Assembly (NCBI RefSeq): GCF_031755915.1
Contig: NC_083387.1
Location: forward strand, 21,471,001 to 21,535,000
Reading direction: 5' to 3'
Length of the DNA stretch: 64,000 bases
From: Ziziphus jujuba
Taxonomy: Eukaryota > Streptophyta > Magnoliopsida > Rosales > Rhamnaceae
In this document: piece after piece, positions 47,195 to 59,175 of the stretch
Layout of the letters: every line of letters starts with the position of its first letter
How positions within the stretch are numbered: position 1 is the first letter of the stretch
Notes under the pieces: generated by a model
What the model was told of the DNA's origin: nothing
The model's database searches: none
What the model saw: the letters and a program-made list of their open reading frames with translations, nothing else
Made by a program: the position numbers and the translations under genes

Positions 47195-48691
47195 GCTAAT
47201 ATAGGCAATGTTGCCTAACTTTTTGTGGGGAAGACTGTCCAATTGCACATGGTTATATGTAATCATGGTTTGAATACATGTAATTGTGTAGATTGGACAA
47301 CGATAAATACTTGTCACCCTCCTTTTAGTGAGTGACATCACTTATAATAGCATTGATGTATATAAATATATACGTATACAGCTTTGATCTGTTAAAAACA
47401 CTGCTCCTACTTTGTTTTGAGCATCCAGTGATGCTAAACTACTTCCTCTCTTTATATATGGGTGTTTCTATATATGTATATATGAAAGGAAAGGTTAAAC
47501 TGATTTTGTAGAAATATGATTTGCCCTAAATATTAACTAACCTTGTGCAGCATCTATTGCTATGCGTAGCCTCGTTTCCCATTTCAATTCCGAACGTTTC
47601 TCTACAAAACCCAAATATCACGTTAAGTAAACAAATTAATTATATGTGATTTGGTAATGCATCGTTTTTTTTTCCAATTTAATTATGTGTGATTTCAAAA
47701 AGAAAAAGAAAAAACAAAGCTTAATTAGGTGTAATTTTAGTTTTAAATACTTGTTAGTGTTAGTGATAATTAGAGTTTATTAAACTTCTTAAACAATTAT
47801 AAACATGAAAGAAAAAAACTGAAAACCATTTATAGGATATAATCGTCGCAATAATGTAGCATTATTAATTAATTAATACCTGAAAGATATTCTTTAAGGT
47901 TGCTATTAGCCATGTACTCATAGATACGCGCCAAATGATCATCGGCATCATCGCAGTATCCAACAAATGAGACCAAGTTTCTATGATGAATCCTTATCAG
48001 CAGCTCAGCCTGAACCAGTCCAACGGCAGTTTAGTTATTAGATCATTAACTAGCTACTTATATATAGATATATTTGTCTTGCATTAACTAATTTAAAGGT
48101 TGATATCATTTTATTCTCAAACTATTATTTTTGTATCATTTTAGTCTAACCATGCAATACTTAATTAATATTTTTGACCAATTTACATATATAAATTATA
48201 CAAATTAGTAACATACAATATCATATTGTTTCCAAACAAGGTTACCTTATATAGATTATGTACAATTAATTTCTTCAGATTCATCTGTTGAAAATATTTG
48301 GTCAATTGACATAAAAACAATAGTTTTGGGGCAAATACAAAAATTTTATAATATGAAGGGAAAAATAGAAAATTATCCTTGTTTAGGAGTTAAAATGATA
48401 TAAACCCTTAATTTAAGTTCTTTCTCATAGGAAACCTAAAGTCCCATTGAACGAGTTATTGAGTATGAACTTCTGTTTTGAATTCCCTAGGTCCTTGAGA
48501 TGATAATGGAGAAAGCATTTTCACTGCAACTTCATTGCCATCCTTCATGTAGCCATGGTACACTATCCCAAATCCTCCTTTCCCTATCACCTTTTCAGAT
48601 CTGCTGGTAATCTCTAGAATCTCCTCATGAGTAAACTGGATCTTCTTTATTGCTATTGTCTTTCCTGGTTTCTTATTCACTTTTTCCCCCG
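45691..48691 (-). CDS. LRR-RLK-I type receptor kinase, kinase domain only (5' part missing)
   Basis: Five minus-strand exons keep one open frame: 48691-48471, 48009-47880, 47601-47542, 46889-46697 and 46138-45691 (1052 nt, ~350 residues). All visible splice sites are GT/AG. The kinase domain is complete: P-loop [11 protein letters not shown], Lys in [40 protein letters not shown], and [17 protein letters not shown]. Wording and exon pattern match malectin/LRR receptor kinases of the SIRK/MEE39 group (LRR-RLK I), plasma-membrane receptors with an extracellular malectin-like domain, a few LRRs and one membrane span. The first exon here begins at an acceptor (TTGTAG|CGGGGG) in mid-codon, so upstream exons must exist. 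I find no ectodomain or membrane span in the next 15 kb, where a copia element sits instead. Either the gene is 5'-truncated (a probable pseudogene) or the exons lie outside the window. Confidence 0.85.
46940..47150. repeat. Hairpin MITE, copy A (in kinase intron)
   Basis: The left half (GTTGAAGATAAATGAGATCA, then CAATCATTTTGAGCCGTTGGATT) is imperfectly complementary to the right half (AATCCAACGACTTTAAATGATTG ending CTTACCTTAAATT). The central loop is AGTAATATGTCACAT. It sits in the intron between the 47542-47601 and 46697-46889 exons. A related copy is at 63740-63930. Confidence 0.6.
47159..47190. repeat. (AT)n microsatellite
   Basis: A perfect alternating A/T run in a kinase intron, directly beside the hairpin MITE. 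Confidence 0.9.
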
Positions 48692-49501
48692 CTACAAGCA
48701 TCCAAAACAAAATTTCACACCTTCTACTTTTAGCTTGCTCTACTCCAGATTATTTTTTTATTTTTTTATTTTTTATATAAAACTATATATAGTCTAACAA
48801 GAAGCATAAACTACAAATATATATATATATATATATATATAGTTGTGATATTTTCCATGGATGAAGGCTTATTCTATGCCCTATATAAATTCAATGAAGA
48901 ATAAAATCATACCGTATACATAGACATTTGAAAACCACAGAGTCAAGGAAGTTGTAGTCCTTGGTCTAGGGAGGGCTAAAGTCCACTCAATTTAATTCGT
49001 ATTATAAATAAATAAATAAATAAATAGAAACAATACTTTTAATAGTACTAAAAAATATTATTTTGTATTATACATCAAAGAAGAGAGAACGAAGGAAAAT
49101 GAGAAGAAGAAAAGAAGGTGAAAACATAAATTCTTTTAATAATTTTGGATCTTGGTGAGTTTTTCCATTTTTATTTTTGTCGAGTTAAAAGAACTCTAAT
49201 TTCGCTTCATTCAAGGAAACCTCAAAAAAAAAAAAAGTAAAAGAAAAAAACAAGAGAATGGGGAGTGAAAATCATGATGTTTTGTTCATTTTTGGTGATT
49301 TTAAGTTGAGATATACAATTATGACACTATATCAAAGATTGGAAGATGATTTGAATGATATTACTAGTTAATTATGACGATTAGTAAGCATGCACATTTT
49401 ACATTAACGCATTGTTAAAAAACTTTGCTTAAGATTTTCTTTTTTAATTGAAGCAAGCACCTCTATTTGTAAGTCTTGGCTACTTTCCTGTCCGTGTTAT
49501 A
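48692..49501. other. Spacer between the kinase fragment and the copia element
   Basis: No exon encoding a membrane span or ectodomain is recognised. It holds (AT)n at about 48,818-48,841 and (AAAT)n near 49,008-49,026. Confidence 0.5.
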
Positions 49502-50074
49502 TGTAGGAATTTTGTGAATAAAAATTATAAAAATTATTTATTTATTTAGTTGCCATAATATTTAAAATACTAGAATTTTATTTTAAAATAAATAAAATAA
49601 TAAGAAACAGTATTCTAGTGAAAGAATACGACTTCAGAATGAAAATGTGCTTTTTATTGGAAACGAAGTAACTTTTAAAGCTTTGTAAATTCTGAAGCAT
49701 TGAGTTTCTTCATATAAGTATAATCTTTCCTATAATAACAATAATTTATATGGCTTAAACATAAGAACCGAAAGAAATATTCGTTGTTTTGTTTTCATCA
49801 TTCATTCATATAAAAAACAGAGAGAGAGTGAAACACAAAAATTGTTCGTTGTTTCTGAGAATTTGGAGTGCCACTACTCTCAAAAAGTAATCATTGTATC
49901 TTGGGAGACATTCGCTATCTATTAGACCGTTCAGTACCAATGCGGGGCGAAAATTATCTTAAGACCAAAGAATCAAATTCTTGCCTCGACTAATAGGTTT
50001 TTCTATCATCTTCTTCTTACATATGTATTTGATATTTATGTATTTAGCAGTAGAAAGCCTTATTTAGGATAACA
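49502..50074 (+). repeat. 5' LTR of the copia element
   Basis: Starts TGTAGGAATTTTGTGAATA and ends TATTTAGGATAACA, so it has TG..CA borders, and it aligns along its whole length with 55586-56165. Differences are scattered substitutions and small indels, implying an old insertion. Confidence 0.88.
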
Positions 50075-51174
50075 ATCTTAAGACAAATTTCCTATATTCT
50101 ACTGTTAATTCTTATGTTTGAAATCTATCCGGTTAGTTTTATATTTATTTCATTATTATTACCAGTAGTTTTCAGTTTTAACTCAATTTTATATATACAT
50201 TTTTACCTCCTGTTCATTTAGAGTTCTCTGCATTTTGGGTTCTTTCTTTTATATGCACATCCTTAGTCATTTATATATACACATATATATTATTCGTACC
50301 TTCTATTTTATTTGCCTTCATATATATATATATATATAGTTTTAAATTGATTAATTTATTCAGTTTCCATTCTTTCTTTCTTTAAATCAATTCTTATTTG
50401 TACTAATTGCCAATTGAAATGTGTTACTCTCTATTTTTCTTTTAATTGCCAATTGAAACATGTTACTCTCTATTTTTCTTTTAATTGGCTCATATATACA
50501 TATTTAAATATCTTGTTTCTGTTTTATCTTCTCCGATTCTTTTATCATAAATAAGTATAGTGTTTACCAATCAATTGGCAATGTGCAATTCGATTCACTT
50601 ATCATAAACAATTATATGCATATATATGTATATATATATATCATCATTGTTTGACATCAGTTAGTGCTGTGAATTTAATGTCTTCAATGGTTTCTTGTTA
50701 GTTTCAGTTTTATGTTTTAATTGATTTTCTTTGATAGAATTGTGTATATATATATATATATATTCATAGATCTGAAAATTTTATTTACATTCAATTCTAT
50801 TCTCTATATGCTTTATTATTGGTTAATACATATTGATGTTAGATATATGTCCCTTGGTGATTACATTTATATAAAATTGCCTTTTATTTTCAATGGTTAT
50901 GACTTTCAATTGATTAGATTTAGAATCTATTGGTTTTTAATCTATGTAATCGTTCTTCCGATTCATTTATATATTTTGATTATTGAATCTTTAGTTTGCT
51001 TATTATAATTTTGGTTACTTTATTTTATGCAAAATTTTTAAAGTGTACTTTTGAAAGTAACTTGGTTTGTAACTTTCATTAGTAGACAAATAGCAAATAC
51101 AAGCCAAAATTCGATTCCTGCTCATGTGTATCATAGAGAGAAGCCCGAAAAGTTCAATGGTGCAATTTTAAAAG
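50075..51174 (+). other. Untranslated leader of the copia element
   Basis: AT-rich and non-coding. It contains a direct duplication of ~39 bp (about 50406-50444 and 50445-50483) built on AATTGCCAATTGAAA and GTTACTCTCTATTTTTCTTT, and several (AT)n runs. Confidence 0.65.
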
Positions 51175-54100
51175 ATGACAACAAAAAATGCTCTTGTATC
51201 TCACAACTCTGAATTTGGCAAAATTTTGAATGAGAAGGCTCCCTTCCTTAATGAGAATGAGACAGATAGGACAACTGTAGCAGCCGTGGATGCATGGAAA
51301 CATGGAGATTTTCTATGCAAGAACTACATCCTCAATGGTTTGGACAACACACTATATAGTGTGTATAGTCCAATTGAGACTTCCAAAGAACTTTGGAATG
51401 CTTGGATAAGAAGTATAAAACTAAGGATGCTGACATGAAGAAATTTGTGTTTGGAAGGTTTCTAAATTTTATGGTAGACTCTAAAAATCTTATGAACCAA
51501 GTATAAGAACTCCAATTGATTCTTCATGAAATACATGCTGAAAAGATGACTTTAAGTGAATCTTTTCAAGTTGCTGCTGTTATAGAAAAGTGGCCACCTT
51601 CTTGGAAAGATTTTAAGAACTATTTAAAGCACAATCCTAAAGAAATGAGTATTGATGATCTAATTGTTCATCTTAGAGTTGAAGAAGACAATCGAAGCTC
51701 TGAAAAGCATATTAAAACTCATTACCTGGAGGCCAAAGCAATGTGATTAAGAATGGACAAAAAAATGGGAAAAAAAGAAAGTATTCTGGGCAAAATAAAA
51801 GCCAAGGGAATGCAAAGAAATTCAAAGGGAAATGCTTTATGTGCAACAGGCAAGGTCATCTTGCTAATGAATGTAAAAATCAGAAAGCACAAAGTAACTA
51901 CAAGAATATAGAGGAAGATAAATTGTCAATTGACATAGAAGAAATGAATGAATCTTGCGCTGTGATTTCTGAAGTGAATTTGGTTTGTAATAACAAAGAG
52001 TGGTGGGTAGACATAGGTGCTACTAGACACATATGTTCCAATAGAAACGTGTTTACTACTTATCATGGTGTGGACACAGGAGAACATCTATATATAGTAA
52101 ATTCCTCAACATCTAAGGTTGAAGGCCAAAGAAAAATAGTTCTGAAGATGACATCCAGCAAGGAGCTTACTCTCAACAATGTTCTTCATGTACCTGAAAT
52201 AAGAAATAATCTAATTTCTGGATCTTTGCTTAGCAAAAATGGATTTAAGTTAGTCTTTGTGGCTGATAAATTTGTACTCATTAAAAATACGTATGTGGGA
52301 AAGAGATATTTGACTGATGGTCTATTTAAAATGAATGTAATGACTATTGTACCTCCTATTAATAATAATAACATTAAGTCTTCTACTTATATTGTGGAGT
52401 CATTTAATTTATGGCATGGTAGGTTGGGACATGTAAATTATGATGCACTATGCAAATTAATGAATATGGGCTTATTATCTAAATTTGAGATTGACTCTAA
52501 TCATAAATGTGAAAAATATGTAGAAGCTAAATTAACTAGAACCCCATTTCAAAATGTGCAAAGGAGTACAGAACCTCTAGAATTAATCCATATTGATGCA
52601 TGTGATTTAAAATATATACAAACTAAAGGTGGAAAAAAGTATTTTATTACTTTTATAAATGATTGTACAAGATATTGTTATGTTTATTTATTGCAAAGCA
52701 AAGATGAAGCAATTGAAATGTTTAAACATTATAAAAATGAGGTAGAAAATCAACTAAGCAAGAAAATAAAAACTTTGAGGAGTGATAGAGGAAGAAAGTA
52801 TGAATTACATTTTGAGGAATTCTGTTAGAACATGGTATTATACACCAAATGACCGCTCCTTATTCACCACAACAAAATGGTTTAGCCAAACGAAAAGTCA
52901 TACTTTAAAAGAAATGATGAATTCCTCATTGCTTATGTTTGGTTTACCACAAAATTTGTTGGAAGAAGCTTTATTGACTTCTAATATAATTCTAAATAAG
53001 TTACCTCATAAGAAATTAGATAAAATACCATATGAGTTATGAAAAGGTTGAAAACCTACAAAGGTTGAAAATCTACATATAAGTACATGAAAATGTGGGG
53101 ATGTCTTGCTAAAGTTGCAATACCTTTTCCTAAAAAGGTCAAAATAGGACCTAAAACTATTAATTGTATTTTCTTTTGCTTTGCACACAATAGTAGTGCA
53201 TATCAATTTTTGGTGTATAAATATGATATTCTTGACATACACGTGAACATGGTTATAGATTTGAAAACTGTATATTTCTTTGAAGATATTTTTCCTTACA
53301 AAATAGGAAAAAATGGATAGTTCACTAAAAAGGTCTTACGAGGATATGGTTACTAGTAATCAAACTTAAAAAGATACAAATGAAGGGAAAGATGATAAAC
53401 TAAGATATAGTAAGAGAACTAAAACACTTAAGTAATTTGGTCCTAATTTTATGACTTATTTGTTGGAAAATGAACCTCAAACCTTCAAAGAAGCAATGTC
53501 AATTCCTGAAGCTTCATTTTGGAAGGAAGCAATTGATAATGAAATTGATTCCATAATGCAAAACCATACATGGGAGTTGGTAGATCTTCCACCTAATACT
53601 AAATCGTTGGGTTATAAATAGATTTTTAAAAGGAAATTAAAACCAGATAGTACCATTGATAAAAACAAAGCTAGACTGGTGGCTAAAGGTTACAAGCCAA
53701 AGAAAGACTTAGACTATTTTGATACTTATTCACCAGTAACTAGAATTACATCAATTCGAATTTTGATTGCAATAGTAGCTTTGTATAATCTTGAAATACA
53801 TCAAATGGATGTAAAAACTGTTTCTTTTTTTTTTTTAAATGGAAATCTGGAAGAAGAGATCTATATGGAACAATCAAAGGGGTTTATAGTTCTAGGACAA
53901 GAAAAGAAAGTGTGCAAACTGGTTAAGTCATTGTATGGATTAAAACAAGCATCATAACAATGGCATGAGAAATTTGATAATGTAATGATGACAAATGGGT
54001 TCAAAATTAATGAGTGTAATAAATGTGTATATTATAAAAGCATTCAAAAAGGTTATGTCATCATTTGCTTATACGTAGATGACGTGCTAATAATAGGTAG

Positions 54101-55009
54101 CAATGTGGAAATTATTAAAGCTACTAAAAAGATGTTGACTGATAAGTTTGATATGAAAGATCTAGGTGAAGCTGATGTGATTTTAGGTATTAAAATTACT
54201 AAGACATCAGATGGAATAGTTCTGTCACAATCTCATTACATTAAAAATGTACTTGAGAAATTTGATAAGTATGATGGAGGTCCAGCAAAAACTCCTGTTG
54301 ACATAACTTTACACCTAGCTAAAAATCATGGTCATAAGTGTATATCAATTGGAATACTCTAGAATTATAGGGAGCCTAATGTATATAGCTTATGCTGTTA
54401 ATAAGTTAAGTAGACTTACTAGTAACCCAAATAAAGATCATTGGAAAGTGTCGATTAGAGTTTTGAATTACTTATGATATACAATGACATATGGGCTAAA
54501 CTATACAAGATATCTCATTGTGTTAGAAGGATATTGTGATGCTAATTGGATATTAGACACAAAAGACTCAAAGTCCACAAGTGGATATGTATTTACACTT
54601 GGAGGTGCTGCTGTGTTTTGGAAGTCTTCAAAACAGACTTGTATTGCGAGATCAACTATGGAATCTGAATTTATATCTTTAGATAAGTTGGAGAAGAAGC
54701 TAAATGGCTTAGAAATTTTTTAGAAGATATTCCAAATTGGTCAAAGCCAATGCCTGCTATATGTATTCATTGTGGTAGTCAATCAGCAACTGGTAGAGCA
54801 CTAAATAATATGTATAATGGTAAATCTCGACATATACATCGAAAACATAATGCTGTTTGACAACTTCTCTCTAATGGAATCATAAATATTGAATATGTAA
54901 AATCAAAAAACAACCTAGCAGATCAACTTACTAAAGGTTTGTCTAGAGAGCAAGTTTATAAATCATCGAGGGGAATGGGATTAAAGCCTAAATCTAATGA
55001 ATCATCATA
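51175..55009 (+). pseudogene. Broken copia Gag-Pol polyprotein
   Basis: Readable pieces in order: Gag helical region (51175-51746, with a frameshift near 51,400 and a stop near 51,505); CCHC zinc knuckle with the CxxCxxxGHxxxxC spacing at about 51,833-51,874; aspartic protease start around WWVDIGATRHIC (about 52,000-52,035); pre-integrase region with LWHGRLGH (about 52,408-52,432); integrase core from about 52,570, broken near 52,828; and reverse transcriptase from about 53,520 with several stops, its catalytic YVDD at about 54,073-54,084. RNase H runs to about 54,960. Multiple stops and frameshifts mean no functional polyprotein. Confidence 0.9.
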
Positions 55010-55585
55010 AAAGGAAACCCAACCTAGCTAAATGGTGATTCCAAGGTCTAGGTTCAATGGCACAACGTAAGTATGTATGATTCACAAGAAATACTATGAA
55101 GTATTAAAAGAGAAAATACTTCTTCCCATTACTAAGGTGAAACAGTATTGCCTACAGCGTGTTATTAGGATAAGCTATGCTTTTAATGATATCTATATCT
55201 TGGAAATCCAAGTGAAATATGGCAGGATATTTCTTATAAACAGTCACCTATATAAGTGTATAAGTGGGGCCCCTTCTATGAGAATTATAAAAGGCATAAT
55301 TCTCCAAAATACTTATGAAAACTAGGTTGTTCAATGCCAAAATGAACACAACAATGAGAATAAATTTTGTGCAGAAAAAGAATTGTATGTTGGTTGTTGT
55401 CTCAATTTACATCAAAAGTTGATAATTTAAAGCATTATGCATATTGATCGAATAGTAAACTCGATAACTATCTACTAGGGAAGATTCAAGGCAAAAAGCT
55501 ATATATCTTAATGCAATTTCTTTTCATTAAACTCTCTCTGGTGTCTGCATGGTCATCTTGCATTAATTTCTATTCATGTGGGGAT

Positions 55586-56165
55586 TGTAGGAATTTTGTG
55601 AATAGAAATTATAAATATTATTTATTTATTTAGTTACCATAACACTTAAAATACTGAAATTTTATTTTAAAATAAATAAATAAATAAAATAATAAGAAAC
55701 AGTGTTCTAGTAAAAGAACACAACTTCAGAGTGGAAAGGTGTCTCTTATTAGAAATGAAGCAACTTTTAACGCTTCGTATATTCTGAAGCATTGAGTTTT
55801 TTCATATAGATGTAATCTTTCCTATAATAATAATAATTTCTACGACTGAAATATAAGAACAGAAAGAAATATTCATTATTTTGTTTTCATTATTCATTCA
55901 TATTAAAAACAGAAAGAGAGTGAAACATAAAAATTGTTCGTTGTTTCTATGAATTTGGAGTGCTACTATTATCAGAAAGTAGTCATTGTATCCTATAAGG
56001 CATTCGCCATCTATTAGACCGTTGAGCACCAGTGTGGGGTGAAAATTATCTTAAGGCCAAAGAATCAATTCTTGCCTCGACTAATAGGTTTTTCTATCAT
56101 CTTCTCCTTATATATACATCTAGTGTTTATGTATTTAGCAATAAAAACTCATATTTAGGATAACA
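55586..56165 (+). repeat. 3' LTR of the copia element
   Basis: 580 bp, starting TGTAGGAATTTTGTGAATAG and ending ATATTTAGGATAACA. It is preceded by the purine-rich GTGGGGA and matches the 5' LTR throughout. Confidence 0.88.
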
Positions 56166-56170
56166 TTAGA

Positions 56171-57600
56171 TATACCAGACATGACATCAGGCTCCACACT
56201 GCATAACTACTTGAAAATTTTTGGCATATGAATTCGTTCAGTATGCATAACCAAACTGTTTTGAACTTGTCTAGGTTATGTTTATGTATTTGAGAATGAT
56301 TTTTAGTAATATTTAAAGCAAACAAAAATTCAATGTTGGTGAAGTTGTTTGGTATACAAGGTCTAGAAGTTCTAAGGGCATTTGGATTATAAATACCAGA
56401 GAAAACAATGAGCTTCAGTTTATATGAATGATAGGTAAAATCGTTCCATATATATTCTAAGGTCATTGGGATTTTATTTGCTAGATAAATTTGGAATATC
56501 TGGGTTACACACACATGAGGATATATATTATATCGGTATTTATAAATCAACATTGTTATGAGATTTCAGATTACATGTACCAAATCAAATATATCACTCG
56601 ATTTTTGCAAACCGAATACTCATCTGAGTCTGAGAGCAATTCGTTAGAACAACATGAATAACAAACATACAAAAACAGATAAAAACGAACATGAAAACAA
56701 AACAAATAAATCATAAAAGGGATAGTTTGCTAATGATTATTTTCTATCTTTTCTTCTTCATTGTTAAACTTCGTTGTTAGATTTTTATTTTCTTTCTAAA
56801 ACGTCAAATACAATATAGTGTATGATATATTTAATTTTTATTTTGTTTAAGTATTTAAAGATATTACCATCCTTTTCTCAATTAGTATTCTTGAAACATA
56901 AAAATAACATTAAAAATGTCTATAGTTAGCAATTTTTGTAGCGTGAATAAAACCACTAGTAGAAAAAATAATTTTTTTTTATATTTTCTTTTTTGCCCTC
57001 ATTTAATACTATGCCATATCGGTATTATATACCATAAGGTGGGTTGCTTTTCCTACTAGATCAAAATCTTTTATATATATATATATATTAAGCAGTAATG
57101 CTATGGGTACAAAAATTTTCACCAAATGACACATTTTGAGATATAATTGGTCCGCATATTAGTATAACCTAAATATGAATAAACAAATGTGATAGGTGAA
57201 TTAAAAACTAAATCAATTAAATATTACCATATCATTTCTCAAATCGTTTGATAAATAAATTTAGTGAGTGTTTTGGTATCTCTAACATTTTTGTATACAT
57301 AGAGATTCAGTCTCACATCAAAGTAAACATAATGATTTTAGCATTGAAGTCTTCTTTATTAGGGAAACATTATTGCTGAAGGGACATTTTATTTCCACTT
57401 GTTTGTAAGTAGTTTTATATTTAAGGTTAAAAGGTTAGAATTAATTCGTTTTATTTTTCTTATTTCTATCATATTTATTCTTCCTTATTAAATAGGATTT
57501 GAAGTTTTTTTTTTTAAAATACTTTCTTTCTATTTTACGTATAATTATAATTTTCTTTTTAAAAAAATACATTTAATGAACAAATATTCCATAAAATAAA
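56171..57600. other. AT-rich spacer
   Basis: No gene is seen. A possible small MITE occupies about 57,095-57,290. Confidence 0.5.
57095..57290. repeat. Possible small MITE
   Basis: The left end ATGCTATGGGTACAAAAATT and the right end, read in reverse complement (ATGTTAGAGATACCAAAACA), are imperfect inverted repeats. The target duplication is not clear. Confidence 0.35.
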
Positions 57601-58590
57601 GGGATAATATCAAGTGAAGCCCCTAAACTATATAATTTATAACACTTAAGTCCCTCAACTAATTTTTATGACAATTAGATCCCTAAACTATATAATCTAT
57701 GAAAGTTTAGTCCCTAAACTAATTTTTTTAAACAATTAGGTCCCTAAACTCCTTATAATGGTGCATTGTTGGTCCAAAATCCAAGTATCCATCCAAATAT
57801 TTAACAAAAAAAGCATTTACTTCTCGCGTGTCATTTTATAAGGGCATTGTATGTCATTTTGACTCAATGAGCCTCTCATCTTCTTCCCAAATCCCCTAAA
57901 TTGAATAAAAATTACAATTTTGCTTATTAAGAACTGTGAGTTGGAATCCGAAATCTCTATGCTCTTTCAACAAACCTAACACAACTATTCATCGAGGAGG
58001 AAGCCTGATCGCTCTTGGCGCGAGGCTTGTTTGGTGCAATCATCGGCATATCTAAAGGCTCCATCGAAGACCTCAAGGTCACCTATCTAAAGGAAAGAAT
58101 CACTTTAGACCATATTCCAAATTAAGAACACCTAGCTAAAGTGAGTTGGAACATCTAGCTCAAGTGAGCTGAAATTAATTTAGGTCACTTTAGGTCACCT
58201 AGCTAAACAATTTCAATTCACTTTAGGTGACTTGTTCGGATTCTAACTTACGGTTATTAATTTCAAAAGCAACGTTGTAAAATTTTTTTAGTTTAGGGTA
58301 TTTGAGAAAAAGACAAAAGGCTCATTAAGTTAAAATGACATACAATGCCCTTATAAAATGACATATGAGAACCATATGCATTTTTTGTTAAATATTTGGA
58401 TGGAAACTTGAATTTTGGACCAACGGTGCACCATTATAAGGAGTTTAGGGACTTAATTGTTAAAAAACTTATTTTAGGGACTAAACTGTCATAAATTTTG
58501 TAGCTTAGGGACCTAAATTGTTACAAAATTAGTTTAGGGACATAAGTTTTATAAATTATATAGTTTAGGGACTTCACTTGATATTATCCT
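57601..58590. mobile_element. Mutator-like non-autonomous element with ~350-bp inverted ends
   Basis: The left arm (57601 to about 57952) and right arm (about 58237 to 58590) are inverted copies: GGATAATATCAAGTGAAG..CCCTAAACTA at one end and its reverse complement at the other. Symmetry extends inward to GAGTTGGAATCCGAA versus TTCGGATTCTAACTTAC. Each arm contains internal repeats of a TTAGTCCCTAAACTA-type unit. Flanks TAAAATAAA (57592-57600) and TAAACTAAA (58591-58599) give a 9-bp target duplication with one mismatch. The ~285-bp interior has no transposase but includes a GC-richer segment (about 57,990-58,080) that may be captured host sequence. Confidence 0.78.
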
Positions 58591-58599
58591 TAAACTAAA

Positions 58600-59170
58600 T
58601 AAGAAATAAAAAATTTAAAGAAAAGATGCAAAAATAAATGAGGAAATAATTACAACAACAAAGGTGTGAAGTAATTACATTTTTATTAATTATTTATGAT
58701 AACCATCACTAAAAATAAACAGAGAAATATGATAAACTATATAAAATACTTTAATTATGAGAGTTACACATAAACTTAGAAATAAATAAAAATAGCAATG
58801 TGTTTTTATCTAAAAAATAATAATTAAAATTTTGATTTTTTTAAAAAATTAGATACAATACTTATTATGCATATGTTAAAGATAAAATTGTAGTACATAT
58901 TCTTTTTTTTTTAATAATTTACAAAAGAAAAATAATGTTTGTCATTACTAGTGAACGATAATTAAGTATGATTTACATGTTAAATGACAATTTAAATTGT
59001 TATTATTAAAGGGTGGCTGGTGATCATTACCAATGACCAATGATGATAAATAATAAAGCTCTTTACAAAAATATTAACTAAAGAAATAGAATATTTTAAG
59101 TAAAAATGATTCATAATGAGGCCAAAAAACTAAAAAGATTCATAAACTATTTTTAATAAAATATAATATT
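58600..59170. other. AT-rich spacer
   Basis: I see nothing beyond A/T-rich sequence. Confidence 0.5.
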
Positions 59171-59175
59171 AATTA

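Larger units (their letters stand above)
49502..56165 (+). mobile_element. Ty1/copia retrotransposon, full length but decayed
   Basis: 6,664 bp bounded by two related LTRs (49502-50074 and 55586-56165). Flanks are TTATA (49497-49501) and TTAGA (56166-56170), a 5-bp target duplication with one mismatch. Domain order Gag, zinc knuckle, protease, integrase, reverse transcriptase, RNase H places it in Ty1/copia, because integrase precedes reverse transcriptase. A purine stretch GTGGGGA lies directly before the 3' LTR, as expected for a polypurine tract. I did not recognise a standard initiator-Met tRNA primer site after the 5' LTR. A ~1.1-kb untranslated leader separates the 5' LTR and Gag. The coding region is broken many times, so the copy is non-autonomous. 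Confidence 0.92.
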
